Shown piece after piece: positions 24,950 to 33,697 of a stretch of 45,910 nucleotides of DNA. The stretch is from Paenibacillus sp. Root444D2 (GTDB lineage: Bacteria > Bacillota > Bacilli > Paenibacillales > NBRC-103111), in contig NZ_LMEO01000028.1 of NCBI RefSeq assembly GCF_001426375.1, positions 1 through 45,910 on the forward strand, written 5' to 3'. A model generated the notes under the pieces. That model did not search any database, was not told the origin of the DNA, and saw nothing but the letters and a program-made list of their open reading frames with translations. Position 1 is the first letter of the stretch. Every line of letters starts with the position of its first letter. The translations under genes were made by a program, and so were the position numbers.

Positions 24950-25278
24950 GCGCTTCCTTCGATCCCTTCGTTCAGGAATCCTGAGATTCCCGTAAGATCA
25001 AACAGCCGTTTGATGCCGGCCGGGATATTGCGGACCGTGAACGGTGCTTTCAGCTCATCCCGAATTTTCAAGGCCGAGACCACAATACCGATCCCTGTGC
25101 TATCAATATACCGCAACTGCTCCACATCGAGGATTAACGCCTTATCCGCCCGATGAACAACTGCTTCGAGCGCATGCCGAAACGTTAAGGCCGCAGCCAA
25201 ATCGAGCTCCCCACTGATACGAAGCTGTATAGATTTCTCCAATTCTTCTTGATCAACTTGGAACTTCTCTGCTGACAT
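24946..25278 (-). CDS. Second RsbV-like anti-anti-sigma factor
   Basis: A 110-residue STAS protein. The phosphorylatable Ser60 lies in LRYIDSTGIG, the same motif as RsbV, and the following VSALKIRDELKAPF and RLFDLTGI segments are also conserved. The frame opens at GTG 25287, but ATG 25278 lies eight bases behind AAGGGAG and is preferred. It overlaps the second rsbW-like gene by ATGA. Its promoter looks like sigma-A rather than sigma-B, so this pair may be expressed without stress. Confidence 0.88.
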   Translation of the reverse strand: MSAEKFQVDQEELEKSIQLRISGELDLAAALTFRHALEAVVHRADKALILDVEQLRYIDSTGIGIVVSALKIRDELKAPFTVRNIPAGIKRLFDLTGISGFLNEGIEGSA

Positions 25279-25311
25279 TAGCCACACTCCCTTGCGTTAT
25301 TCTTTCTCTAA

Positions 25312-25340
25312 ATAGTAACAAGCCTCTACCTTTTACACAA
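25312..25340 (-). promoter_or_regulatory. Candidate sigma-A promoter of the second rsbV-rsbW pair
   Basis: On the minus strand TTGTGT-N17-TACTAT, 34 bases before the preferred ATG. No GTTTCA-type site is present. Confidence 0.5.
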
Positions 25341-25408
25341 GCTTTGCCTAAAATAGGAAGATCTCCCGCACATGTCTTCAAGCTGACCATAGAGGCCAGC
25401 TGCAGACA

Positions 25409-26098
25409 TTAGGTGCTTGAAAGATGATAATAATCGATGGATATCAATTCTTGCGTTTTCGATTCAATAAAAAGCTTAATTAGTCCTTCCCCCCGCTGAA
25501 AGACGATTCCATCTTCCGCCACATAATCGGGTTCTCCTAGCAGCCGCTTCACGTCGGTTATCGTCAACGGAATCCGTTTATCATTGATTTGAACGTGCCC
25601 CACCTTGGCTGGAATTTGAACAAAAGTCACGATACCATCTTGGAAACCAATATTCATATCCGGGTATTCATACGTAAAGGCTTCTGCAAATTGGGGATCC
25701 TGGACAAACGTTAGTGGATACCCTTTCTTGGCAATGACTGACTCTGTATCATCATAAAGTGAGATTCCCTCTAGGCTATTGAGCATAGGCACCAATGAGT
25801 TAGCATCAGCTACCTGGAAATTAGCACCTATATCACTGCTAGATTCTGCTTGGGCAGCGGCAAGAGTAGGCGGCAGAACGGGTAGGAAAGTATTATTGGA
25901 TCCTTCCGGATTCAGAGTGATGATCCGCGGTGTAAGGATGATCTCCGGTTCACCGATTTGTTCAGAAGTTGTCCACCTGACGATAATCATCGCTAGAATT
26001 ACGACTAGAAAGAACATAGCTAGCTTATAGACACGGCTGCGGTAGCCCGTCATGTGTGTTAGCAGCTTAGCACCTTTATCACGTAACATTACGTTCAT
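25409..26098 (-). CDS. Membrane-anchored DUF4309-like protein
   Basis: A 229-residue protein with one N-terminal transmembrane helix (LAMFFLVVILAMIIVRW near residues 24-40) and a probable extracytoplasmic remainder. The C-terminal 120 residues resemble the DUF4309 fold: a GxP motif (AKKGYPLTF), then DVKRLLGEPDYVAEDG and a last strand LISIDYYHL. The function is unknown. The frame opens at GTG 26119, but ATG 26098 follows GTAGGAGG and is preferred. It is 28 bases after glgD and likely the last gene of the glg operon, a link I cannot explain. Confidence 0.68.
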   Translation of the reverse strand: MNVMLRDKGAKLLTHMTGYRSRVYKLAMFFLVVILAMIIVRWTTSEQIGEPEIILTPRIITLNPEGSNNTFLPVLPPTLAAAQAESSSDIGANFQVADANSLVPMLNSLEGISLYDDTESVIAKKGYPLTFVQDPQFAEAFTYEYPDMNIGFQDGIVTFVQIPAKVGHVQINDKRIPLTITDVKRLLGEPDYVAEDGIVFQRGEGLIKLFIESKTQELISIDYYHLSST

Positions 26099-26126
26099 AT
26101 CTGATCCTCCTACTCTCACCTTTGGA

Positions 26127-27281
26127 TTAGATCACTTCACTTTTCTCCGCCACAAAAGGATGTGCATACTGACCGCATAACACGGCCCCTTGCTCTACTA
26201 CGACCTGCTTGTCCAAAATAACCCGGTCCAAATACACGCTCGCTTCAATTGCACAATCATGCATAATGACACTATTCTTAACACTGGCGCCTTTACTAAC
26301 CGTCACACCTGGAAACAAGATACTGTTCTCCACATAGCCTTCAATCCGGCAGCCATGAGCGACGAACGAATTGCGGATCAGCGCGTCATGGTTACAAGCC
26401 GTTTCTTGTTCTTCCTCTTTCCGCGTATAGATAAACTCTTGATTAATCATGAATTGCTGCCAGCCTTGCGGTTGCAGGAGATCCATACTGTGCACATAGT
26501 AACTGTCTACGGAATCCATAATCGCCATATACCCATGATTGGCATAGCCTTGTACATGAATATCGGCCAGATGAGCCCAGATAACCTCTTTCAGATAGAT
26601 CTCGCTCCCGCGCCTCAAGCTCCTCTCAATGAGATCAATCAGTAGTTTCCGCTCCATAACCATCGTGTCCAAATCAATATTCTGCGGTGTTAAGCACGGC
26701 AGAGCGTGATAGGTGGGAGAGGCGCTGATCACGCGGCCTTGATCATTCATCTCCAAGTTGTAAGCGTGACCAATATGAGCATGACGGTCAATCTCTGTCA
26801 AATGTTTAAAAAGGACCGTAATTTCCGCGCCGCTGCTGAGGTGATAGTCGACCATATTTTCAAAATTAGAGCGATAAATAACACTGCTAGGCGCAAGCAA
26901 AATATAGGTTTCAGTGCATGACTTTAAGTAATCGAGATGACTGTACAAATGTAGGAGGTCGCCATGGTCGACAGTTCGCGTATCACTCGCGGGATCAATC
27001 CATAGGGAGAAAGGCGGGAGAATAGAGACCCCTCCTTCTTCCGAAGCGTCTAAACCCCAGTGATGCCCGTCGCCCACATGTTCAAGCAGTGAATCCGCCT
27101 TCGAATTGGCCAGAACGATGACTTTCTGAATCCCCGAATTGCTCATATTGGAAAGTGCGAAATCGACCAGTCGATACCGACCGGCAAAAGGCACAGCAGC
27201 GACACAACGATTGCGTGTAAGCGTTGATAAATCATCCTGTTCATTCATGAGATTGATCATGCCAAGAACATTTTTCATCAT
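26127..27281 (-). CDS. glgD: Glucose-1-phosphate adenylyltransferase subunit GlgD
   Basis: A 384-residue GlgD-type protein. The nucleotidyltransferase N-domain starts NLMNEQDDLSTLTRNRCVAA and has PFAGRYRLVDFALSNMSNSG. A left-handed beta-helix tail of hexapeptide repeats (VENSILFPGVTVSKGASVKN) follows. The consensus GGxGTRL loop of GlgC is replaced, as usual in GlgD, which acts mainly as the partner subunit of the ADP-glucose synthase. Two ATG codons lie side by side after AGGAGGAG, so the start may be 27281 or 27278. It lies 60 bases after glgC. Confidence 0.92.
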   Translation of the reverse strand: MMKNVLGMINLMNEQDDLSTLTRNRCVAAVPFAGRYRLVDFALSNMSNSGIQKVIVLANSKADSLLEHVGDGHHWGLDASEEGGVSILPPFSLWIDPASDTRTVDHGDLLHLYSHLDYLKSCTETYILLAPSSVIYRSNFENMVDYHLSSGAEITVLFKHLTEIDRHAHIGHAYNLEMNDQGRVISASPTYHALPCLTPQNIDLDTMVMERKLLIDLIERSLRRGSEIYLKEVIWAHLADIHVQGYANHGYMAIMDSVDSYYVHSMDLLQPQGWQQFMINQEFIYTRKEEEQETACNHDALIRNSFVAHGCRIEGYVENSILFPGVTVSKGASVKNSVIMHDCAIEASVYLDRVILDKQVVVEQGAVLCGQYAHPFVAEKSEVI

Positions 27282-27341
27282 ACACTCCTCCTAAAAGTTT
27301 TGTGTTAGCAAAACTTGCATCGTAAGCATTTACTACCTCGA

Positions 27342-28532
27342 TTAACCGAAATTCAGCCTCGTATCCGTCAGCTTAGCAGGTATCACAGCTGGATAATGGC
27401 GTCCTACCACTGTTTTCTCACCTACGGCAGTAATCTCTGTACCTCCTGGCTTACCTACAATAGCTCCATCTTTAATAATGGATCCTTCTCCAATAACAGC
27501 ATTAAGAATAAGTGCATTCTTTCCAATCTGAACACCCGGCATGATGACACTGTTCAGGACTCTACTATTTTCTCCAACCCTAACGCCATCAAATAGAACT
27601 GAATGACTTACATTACCATGAATGGCTGCACCGTCTCCTATCACCGCATTGTTCACTCTGGCACTTAGTGAGACATGGCTTTTCGGAAGATCACTCTCTT
27701 GGGTAAGCACAGGCCATGTATCGTGATCCAATTGCAGCCTTGGCGTATAACCAAGTAAATCCATATGGGATTCCCATAGGCTTTCAATCGTACCGACATC
27801 TTTCCAATACCCTTCAAAAGGATACGCAGATAAATAGGCCCCTGCCGCCAGCAGTCCAGGAATAATATCATGACCAAAATCATGACTAGACGTCATATCT
27901 TTCGCATCTTGTTCGAGGCATGCCTTCAGCACATTCCAATTAAATATATACACGCCCATGGAAGCCAGATTACTAATAGGTTTGAGCGGTTTCTCAGCAA
28001 ATCCGGTAATCCGGTGATGCTCGTCCGTGTTCATAATGCCGAACCGGCTTGCCTCTTCCCATCTCACTGGAATAACCGAAAGCGTTGCATCAGCTCCAGA
28101 AGCTTTATGATGTTCGAGCAAAGCTCTGTAATCCATATTATAAATATGATCGCCAGAAATAATTAACACGTAGCTTGGATCATACGAACGAAGGTAGGAT
28201 ATATTTTGATAAATGGCATCCGCTGTCCCCGAATAAGCATCAGGTGCGCCAACCTGCCTTTCCAGAATGGAGATACCGCCGCTTTCGCTCGTCATGTCCC
28301 AGGCTTCCCCATTGCCAATATGAGCATGCAAGACAGCAGGTTTGTATTGCGTGAGCACACCAACTGTATCAATCCCAGAATTACGGCAATTGCTCAAGGT
28401 AAAGTCGATGATTCTATATTTCCCGCCAAAATGAACAGCTGGTTTAGCGATATTTTTAGTTAAAGGACCCAATCTAGTACCTTGACCGCCGGCTAATAGC
28501 ATGGCTACACATTCCTGTTTCTTCATAGTCAT
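27342..28532 (-). CDS. glgC: Glucose-1-phosphate adenylyltransferase GlgC
   Basis: A 396-residue GlgC. The pyrophosphorylase loop [20 protein letters not shown], the sugar-phosphate motif [11 protein letters not shown] and GFAEKP are intact. Hexapeptide repeats follow from about residue 290. It makes ADP-glucose from ATP and glucose-1-phosphate, the committed step of bacterial glycogen synthesis. The ATG is one base beyond the glgB stop, so translation is probably coupled. An in-frame ATG two codons later is possible. Confidence 0.96.
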   Translation of the reverse strand: MTMKKQECVAMLLAGGQGTRLGPLTKNIAKPAVHFGGKYRIIDFTLSNCRNSGIDTVGVLTQYKPAVLHAHIGNGEAWDMTSESGGISILERQVGAPDAYSGTADAIYQNISYLRSYDPSYVLIISGDHIYNMDYRALLEHHKASGADATLSVIPVRWEEASRFGIMNTDEHHRITGFAEKPLKPISNLASMGVYIFNWNVLKACLEQDAKDMTSSHDFGHDIIPGLLAAGAYLSAYPFEGYWKDVGTIESLWESHMDLLGYTPRLQLDHDTWPVLTQESDLPKSHVSLSARVNNAVIGDGAAIHGNVSHSVLFDGVRVGENSRVLNSVIMPGVQIGKNALILNAVIGEGSIIKDGAIVGKPGGTEITAVGEKTVVGRHYPAVIPAKLTDTRLNFG

Positions 28533-28533
28533 C

Positions 28534-30438
28534 TCATCCTTCCTTTGGAATATATTTAATTACGATTGCTGCAAGGGGAGGTATCGATACCGTTATGCTG
28601 TGCGGACAATCTTGGCATGTCCACTCTTCAGAGACTAGCGTACTGCCGTTCGTCACGCCGGATCCGCCGAATTCTTGCTTATCGCTATTAAAAACCTCCT
28701 GATAACGCCCTGGCCTCATCACCCCTAGTCGATATCCCTCATGAGCCTCAGGCTTAAAATTACAGACAACGATGAGCTGTTCATCGCCGTTTTCCGAGTT
28801 CCGAATGAAAGTCACCAGACCGTCGCTTTTATCCTCCGCGTTAATCGGTTCGAAACCGCTCGGTTCATAATCCAACTCCCATAAAGCTCTCTCCGCTATG
28901 TAGAAGTGATTCATCGTTCTCACAAAATGCTCAAATTGCTGATGTTCTTCGAATTTCAATAAATCCCATTCCAGCGAAGCTTCCGAATTCCAATCATCCA
29001 TCTGACCGAATTCGTTCCCCATAAAAAGCAGCTTTTTGCCCGGATGTCCCATCATATAGGCGTACAGCACTCGCAAATTAGCGAATCGCTGCCAATGGTC
29101 GTCACCTGACATTTTACCGAGAAGGGATTTGCTGGAATGAACCACTTCATCATGCGCGTAGGTGAGAATATAATTCTCATCCCAAGCATTTAGCAGCGAA
29201 TTCGTCAATTGATCTTCCTGACTGCTGCGTTCTTCCTGATTTTTCTTCATATACCCAAGCGTGTTCCACGTAAAGCCTAAGTTCCATTTGTAATTAAAGC
29301 CTAGTCCGCCATTCTCGACGGGAGCGGTTACGCCTGGATAAGAGCTCGTATCCTCCGCCATCATCAGTGCATTGGGATACCTAGAGAATACGACGGCATT
29401 CAGTTTCTGGAGGAAGGCAATGCCTTCGAGATTCTCATCGCCGCCCTGTTCATTCACAATACGGTCCTCTTCTTCTCGATCAAAATTCAGCGATAATATG
29501 CTATAAACCGCATCCACTCTTAACCCATCAATATGATAAACATCCATCCAAAATAGGGCATTGGAGATTAAGAAACTAAGAACCTCGGGCTTCGCATAAT
29601 CGAATACCTGTGTCCCCCAAGTAGGATGTTCACCTTTTCGGCTGTCTGCATATTCATAAAGCGGTGTCCCATCGAATCGGGTCAAGCCGTGAGCATCTTT
29701 GCAGAAATGTGCGGGCACCCAATCCATAATGACGCCAATCCCCTTCTGGTGGCAGCGGTCTACGAAGTACATGAAGTCCTTCGGCGATCCAAACCGACTC
29801 GTCACCGAGAAATAGCTGGTTACCTGATAGCCCCATGACGCATCCAGAGGATGTTCCTCTAACGGCATCAGCTCAATATGGGTATAACCGCGTTCGTGTA
29901 CATAATCGACCAGCTCGTCAGCTAATTCCACATAACTGTAGAATCCGCCGTCTTCCTTGCGTTTCCAACTGCCCAAATGCACCTCGTAGATAAGGAGCGG
30001 CTGTTGTAGAAATTGATTTGACGTGTTGTTCGTCAGCCAATCCTCATCCCGCCATTCATAACCATCCAATGAGGTGACAATCGAAGCGGTTCCGGGCCGA
30101 AGCTCAGAATGAAACGCATAAGGATCTGACTTTAGATAGCATTCATCGTCCAAAGTGACGATTTCATATTTATATAGCGTGCCTTCACCGAGTTCCGGAA
30201 TGAACAGCGTCCATACGCCATCTGCTAGCGACATCTGGTGATTGCTGCCATTCCATCCATTGAAGCTGCCTGAAACGTTAACCTGCTTGGCATTTGGCGC
30301 CCAAACTGCGAAGTTAACCCCCATCTGACCACTGCGTTCTTCCACATGGGAACCCAGAAAATGGTAACTTTGATACTGTGTACCTTCATGCAACAAATAT
30401 AAAGCGTCTGAACTGGCTTCCGATGCCAATGTCGTCAT
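28534..30438 (-). CDS. glgB: 1,4-alpha-glucan branching enzyme GlgB
   Basis: A 634-residue branching enzyme. It has a CBM48 domain ([20 protein letters not shown]), then a GH13 catalytic barrel with [19 protein letters not shown], the nucleophile Asp in GLRVDAV, the acid/base Glu in [10 protein letters not shown] and AHDEVVHSS, then a C-terminal beta domain. It adds alpha-1,6 branches to glycogen. The frame runs 67 codons further upstream, but ATG 30438 follows GGGAGGA and gives the normal length and domain start. It is the first gene of glgB-glgC-glgD; no glgA or glgP is in the window. Confidence 0.96.
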   Translation of the reverse strand: MTTLASEASSDALYLLHEGTQYQSYHFLGSHVEERSGQMGVNFAVWAPNAKQVNVSGSFNGWNGSNHQMSLADGVWTLFIPELGEGTLYKYEIVTLDDECYLKSDPYAFHSELRPGTASIVTSLDGYEWRDEDWLTNNTSNQFLQQPLLIYEVHLGSWKRKEDGGFYSYVELADELVDYVHERGYTHIELMPLEEHPLDASWGYQVTSYFSVTSRFGSPKDFMYFVDRCHQKGIGVIMDWVPAHFCKDAHGLTRFDGTPLYEYADSRKGEHPTWGTQVFDYAKPEVLSFLISNALFWMDVYHIDGLRVDAVYSILSLNFDREEEDRIVNEQGGDENLEGIAFLQKLNAVVFSRYPNALMMAEDTSSYPGVTAPVENGGLGFNYKWNLGFTWNTLGYMKKNQEERSSQEDQLTNSLLNAWDENYILTYAHDEVVHSSKSLLGKMSGDDHWQRFANLRVLYAYMMGHPGKKLLFMGNEFGQMDDWNSEASLEWDLLKFEEHQQFEHFVRTMNHFYIAERALWELDYEPSGFEPINAEDKSDGLVTFIRNSENGDEQLIVVCNFKPEAHEGYRLGVMRPGRYQEVFNSDKQEFGGSGVTNGSTLVSEEWTCQDCPHSITVSIPPLAAIVIKYIPKEG

Positions 30439-30475
30439 CCCAATTCCTCCCAACGTGTTGGACTGATACTCCTTA

Positions 30476-30501
30476 TTACACGCCTTCGGGTCTATTGAAA
30501 C
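30476..30501 (-). promoter_or_regulatory. Candidate sigma-B promoter of glgB-glgC-glgD
   Basis: On the minus strand GTTTCA-N14-GTGTAA. It differs from the ytxG site at one -10 base, and the spacer is again 14. The -35 touches the T-run of the rsbY terminator. The leader would be about 30 bases. Confidence 0.6.
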
Positions 30502-30549
30502 AAAAAACGCACAAGTTTTATTCCCCATTTGGGATAAAATTTGTGCGTT
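30501..30549 (-). terminator. Terminator of the rsbY-like gene
   Basis: Arms AACGCACAA and TTGTGCGTT, with an inner ATTTTATCCC/GGGGAATAAAA pair, are followed on the minus strand by TTTTTTG. Confidence 0.88.
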
Positions 30550-30614
30550 CGTTATAGTTATAAACCACTCTTCGCCTATCCGCTGTTTGGTACCATGTTT
30601 TTCATCGCTAACGA

Positions 30615-31748
30615 CTACGTTGTTATCATAACCAAGCACATATCGTCTTGCGGAGAACCCGTTTTGACATAAGGATAAATACGCTCAACCAAGCCATCGG
30701 GATCGTGCGTCGTCGTCTCCTTCAAGCTTCCCAAGATTTTGGTGATGCCGTCCTCCTGTTCATCATCGAGCCACTCCGACAGGCCGTCTGTGAACAAGAC
30801 AATCCGGGCTTCCTTCTCATAGGGGATCACACCTTTGGTAATCTCAATCCCCTCAAAAAAGCCGAGTGCACAACATCCTTCTGACAGCAATTCCACTTCA
30901 CCATCCAGAAGGGCAATGCCAGCAGGATGTCCGGCATTCACATACTCAATCGTGCGCTGTTCCGTATCCAAAACCATATAAATCGCCGTAAAATAGTAAT
31001 TAATCAGATTATCAGATTGATGCAGCTGATTCATCCGTCCGTTCAGCTCACGCATCACGCCTTCCGGATCACAAATGTTCGTGATGGTATCCTTCAAAGC
31101 CGAATAAATGTACATGCAGACAAGCGAAGACGAAATGCCATGTCCCATCATATCCAGCAAAATAATCCCATGCCGATTCGGCCCAATCGGATACCAGGCA
31201 TAGAAGTCACCCGCGAGCTCAGAAGAGGGTTTATAGACTGCCGAAATCTGAATACGCTCATCCTTAATGGGGCTGCTCAGTACACTAAGCTGCACTTGTT
31301 TGGCCAAATCAAGCTCATACTTAATCCGCTTGTCCCGCTCTTTGTGCCAATCCTTCTCATATTTCAAGCGGAGCGTAGAACGAATACGCGCAAGCAGCTC
31401 CACCTTATTAATCGGCTTCATCACATAATCGAGTGCCCCGGCATCCAATGCTTCAGCCAGCTTATTGGAATCCCCCATCGCCGTCACGAAAATAATCGGA
31501 ATATCCCGGAACCTTTCGTCGGCTTGAACTGTTCGACAAGCTTCCACCCCATCAATTTCCGGCATCATCATATCCATGAGAATCAAATCAACCGGCACTT
31601 CAACCGTGCTTGGTGAATCCATATCTAATAATTGATACAGCTCTCGGGCAGAGGACACCATGACTAAATCGGTGTAACCGGCTTTCAGCAGGATTTTTTC
31701 AATAATAAGTAAATTTGTCGCGTTATCGTCTACTATTACAATACTCAT
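30615..31748 (-). CDS. rsbY: Receiver-PP2C phosphatase, RsbY-like
   Basis: A 377-residue response regulator. The N-terminal receiver has VDDNAT, phospho-acceptor Asp59 in LILMDMMMPEIDG and Lys111 in YVMKPI. A helical linker (KYELDLAKQVQLSVL) joins it to a SpoIIE-type PP2C domain with AGDFYAWY, LLDMMGHG, LFTDGLSEW and a final DDMCLVMI. In B. cereus RsbY, of this architecture, dephosphorylates RsbV when activated through RsbK. The RsbK- and RsbV-like proteins here make that role likely. It could serve either RsbV. The ATG follows AAAGGGG. It lies 10 kb from the kinase rather than beside it. Confidence 0.87.
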   Translation of the reverse strand: MSIVIVDDNATNLLIIEKILLKAGYTDLVMVSSARELYQLLDMDSPSTVEVPVDLILMDMMMPEIDGVEACRTVQADERFRDIPIIFVTAMGDSNKLAEALDAGALDYVMKPINKVELLARIRSTLRLKYEKDWHKERDKRIKYELDLAKQVQLSVLSSPIKDERIQISAVYKPSSELAGDFYAWYPIGPNRHGIILLDMMGHGISSSLVCMYIYSALKDTITNICDPEGVMRELNGRMNQLHQSDNLINYYFTAIYMVLDTEQRTIEYVNAGHPAGIALLDGEVELLSEGCCALGFFEGIEITKGVIPYEKEARIVLFTDGLSEWLDDEQEDGITKILGSLKETTTHDPDGLVERIYPYVKTGSPQDDMCLVMITT

Positions 31749-31925
31749 TGCTCAAACCCCTTTCGGGTAAAAGTTTACGGAAACCCTCAACGTAGTTTAC
31801 CATAATTTATTATCAAACATGTTGATCGTTTATTTTATCTACTACCCATTTGAAAAAAATTCAATCACGAAGATGCTTGGCCACCTTGCTTATATAATGA
31901 AACGGAAATAAAAATGAGCTTTGGT

Positions 31926-31951
31926 GTTTCAAATGAAAGAAAGAAGGTTAC
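31926..31951 (+). promoter_or_regulatory. Sigma-B-like promoter of the YtxH-like gene
   Basis: GTTTCA-N14-GGTTAC, 56 bases before the start codon. The -10 variant GGTTA also occurs before the DUF1328 gene. Confidence 0.68.
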
Positions 31952-32007
31952 ATCCTGGTATGAAGCATGGCAACACCACAACACCCAAACTAAAGGAGAG
32001 ATGACTC

Positions 32008-32427
32008 ATGAGTGAAGCAGTCGGAACAAATAACAAAGGCGGACTATTGTTAGGTTTAGTAATCGGCGGCGCTGTTGGCGCGATAACCTCATTGTTATTA
32101 GCCCCTAAAGCCGGGTCGGAGCTGCGTGAAGACCTGTCGAATACGTATCGCACATTCAATGATAAAACAAGCCAATTGGCTTCCGCTGTAGGTCAGAAAA
32201 CACAGGATATTGTCTCGACCGTAAGCGACAAAACACAGGATATCGCGTCAGCTGTTAATGAGAAGACTCAGGAAGTTGCTTCAGCAGTCAGTGAGAAAAC
32301 AAAGGATATGGCAGCCTCCGTTAGCCATCAAGCTTCAGAAGCCGCTGATAAGGCCAAAGAAAGCAAACAGCTTGTAGCTGAATCTTTGCAGGCTGCCAAA
32401 ACGAATTACCAAAACAATCAACATTAA
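32008..32427 (+). CDS. YtxH-domain protein with LEA-like 11-residue repeats
   Basis: A 139-residue protein. The N-terminus is the YtxH signature: a hydrophobic glycine-rich helix (LLLGLVIGGAVGAITSLLLA) then PKAGSELRED. The remainder is an amphipathic helix with four 11-residue repeats such as SDKTQDIASAV and NEKTQEVASAV, encoded by 33-bp units at 32188-32319. Repeats of this type are seen in group 3 LEA desiccation proteins. YtxH is a sigma-B-dependent stress protein in B. subtilis. The ATG follows AAAGGAGAG. A membrane-tethered stress or desiccation protectant is a reasonable inference. Confidence 0.83.
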   Translation: MSEAVGTNNKGGLLLGLVIGGAVGAITSLLLAPKAGSELREDLSNTYRTFNDKTSQLASAVGQKTQDIVSTVSDKTQDIASAVNEKTQEVASAVSEKTKDMAASVSHQASEAADKAKESKQLVAESLQAAKTNYQNNQH

Positions 32428-32490
32428 GGTATCACATAGATTCGTAAGGACTTCGTACGATTGGACGTATGCTTGAATGGAGGAATTACA

Positions 32491-32904
32491 ATGGATAAAA
32501 GCACTCTGCATCAACAGTTAACCGATTTAGGGCTAGATCGTATCGAATACACAGAGAAATCGGTCTATAAATTCGATATTTATCACGATGCCACATCAGC
32601 CGCCTATCCGCTAACATTAACCACATACACCTCTGAGCATGGGAATACAACCGTTCATTTTCATGAAGCCGACTTTCAAGAGAACGAATTCGTTCCTCTG
32701 CAAGTTCGCCGGACGGCGTTGGACAAACTAATTGAATTAGAGCGGATCTGTAACGGTTCAGCAGGCAAAACCTTGGCAGAAGCCAACAATGGCTCCATGG
32801 CACAGGATATGGGTGAGATGAAGAAGCTGGGTAATGAAATGAAATATATGAAGACGAATAGCGAACTGCTGGAAAAGAATATGATTCCTGATCCGATTCA
32901 GTAA
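32491..32904 (+). CDS. Hypothetical soluble protein
   Basis: I do not recognise this 137-residue protein. The first 90 residues read as a compact alpha/beta domain (YKFDIYHDATSAAYPLTLTT, then TTVHFHEADF and VPLQVRRTALDKLIELERI). The rest is a polar helical tail with several Met-Lys clusters. There is no signal peptide or membrane helix. The frame opens at TTG 32461, but ATG 32491 lies behind TGGAGG. It follows the YtxH-like gene by 63 bases without a clear terminator, so it may share its promoter. Confidence 0.75.
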   Translation: MDKSTLHQQLTDLGLDRIEYTEKSVYKFDIYHDATSAAYPLTLTTYTSEHGNTTVHFHEADFQENEFVPLQVRRTALDKLIELERICNGSAGKTLAEANNGSMAQDMGEMKKLGNEMKYMKTNSELLEKNMIPDPIQ

Positions 32905-32922
32905 CTCAAGGATAAACGAAAG

Positions 32923-33542
32923 AGCGCGGAAACCGTGCTTAATCTGGAGCGCCAGAGCAAATAAGCGCGAAAACCGCGCTTACAGCCAGAGCCATGCGAG
33001 CCGAAGCCCGCCAACTGAGTCTGAGAAGTCGGAAATCGACTTCTCAGGCTGATCATCTCGCGCATCAAAGCAGATTAAGCGCGGAAAACGCGCTTAATCT
33101 GGAGCGCCAGAGCAAATAAGCGCGAAAACCGCGCTTATTGCCGGAGCTATGCGAGCCGAAGCACGCTAACTGAGTCCGAGAAGTCGGAAATCGACTTCTC
33201 AGGCAGATCATCTCGCGCATCAAAGCAGATTAAGCGCGGAAAACGCGCTTAATCTGGAGCGCCAGAGCAAATTAGCGCGAAAACCGCGCTTACAGCCAGA
33301 GCTATGCGAGCCGAAGCACGCTAACTGAGTCCGAGAAGTCGGAAATCGACTTCTCAGGCAGATCATCTCGTGCATCAAAGCAGATTAAGCGCGGAAAACG
33401 CGCTTAATCTGGAGCGCCAGAGCAAATAAGCGCGAAAACCGCGCTTACAGCCAGAGCTATGCGAGCCGAAGCACGCTAACTGAGTCCGAGAAGTCGGAAA
33501 TCGACTTCTCAGGCAGATCATCCCGCTCGTCCATGCAGATTA
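32923..33542. repeat. Four tandem 155-bp repeats, each with three hairpins
   Basis: Units begin exactly at 32923, 33078, 33233 and 33388, and a truncated fifth start lies at 33543. In typical units the palindromes are AAGCGCG-GAAAA-CGCGCTT, AAGCGCGAAAACCGCGCTT and GAGAAGTCG-GAAAT-CGACTTCTC. The first unit is the most divergent and the last differs only near its end. No gene lies here. The plus-strand gene at 32491 would read into it. Confidence 0.95.
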
Positions 33543-33574
33543 AGCACCATATCCTCAAACTGCTAAATTCCTAC

Positions 33575-33627
33575 ACAAAAACAAGAAGAGCCTCAACTCC
33601 ATTTCCATGGAATTGAGGCTCTTTTTT
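33575..33627. terminator. Terminator between the 155-bp array and dgoD
   Basis: Arms AAGAGCCTCAACTCC (33586) and GGAATTGAGGCTCTT (33609) have T-runs on both sides (TTTTTT on plus, TTGTTTTTG on minus). It can end dgoD transcription and plus-strand read-through from the repeats. Confidence 0.85.
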
Positions 33628-33695
33628 GCTCTTCCTTGCTCTTTCTTGCTCTTTTTTGCTCTTTCATGCTCTTTCTTGCTCTTTCCTGCTATTTC
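33626..33695. repeat. Seven tandem 10-bp units
   Basis: TTGCTCTTTC-like decamers start every ten bases from 33626 to 33686, ending three bases before the dgoD stop codon. They are probably a slippage product. Confidence 0.9.
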
Positions 33696-33697
33696 AT

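Noticed and set aside
30927..31616. 229-codon plus-strand frame opposite the rsbY-like gene
   Set aside because: Shadow frame; His/Ile/Asn/Arg-rich product without a domain, while the minus strand carries an intact REC-PP2C protein.
32923..33542. CRISPR array
   Set aside because: The units are contiguous 155-bp repeats with no unique spacers, and no cas genes are in the window.
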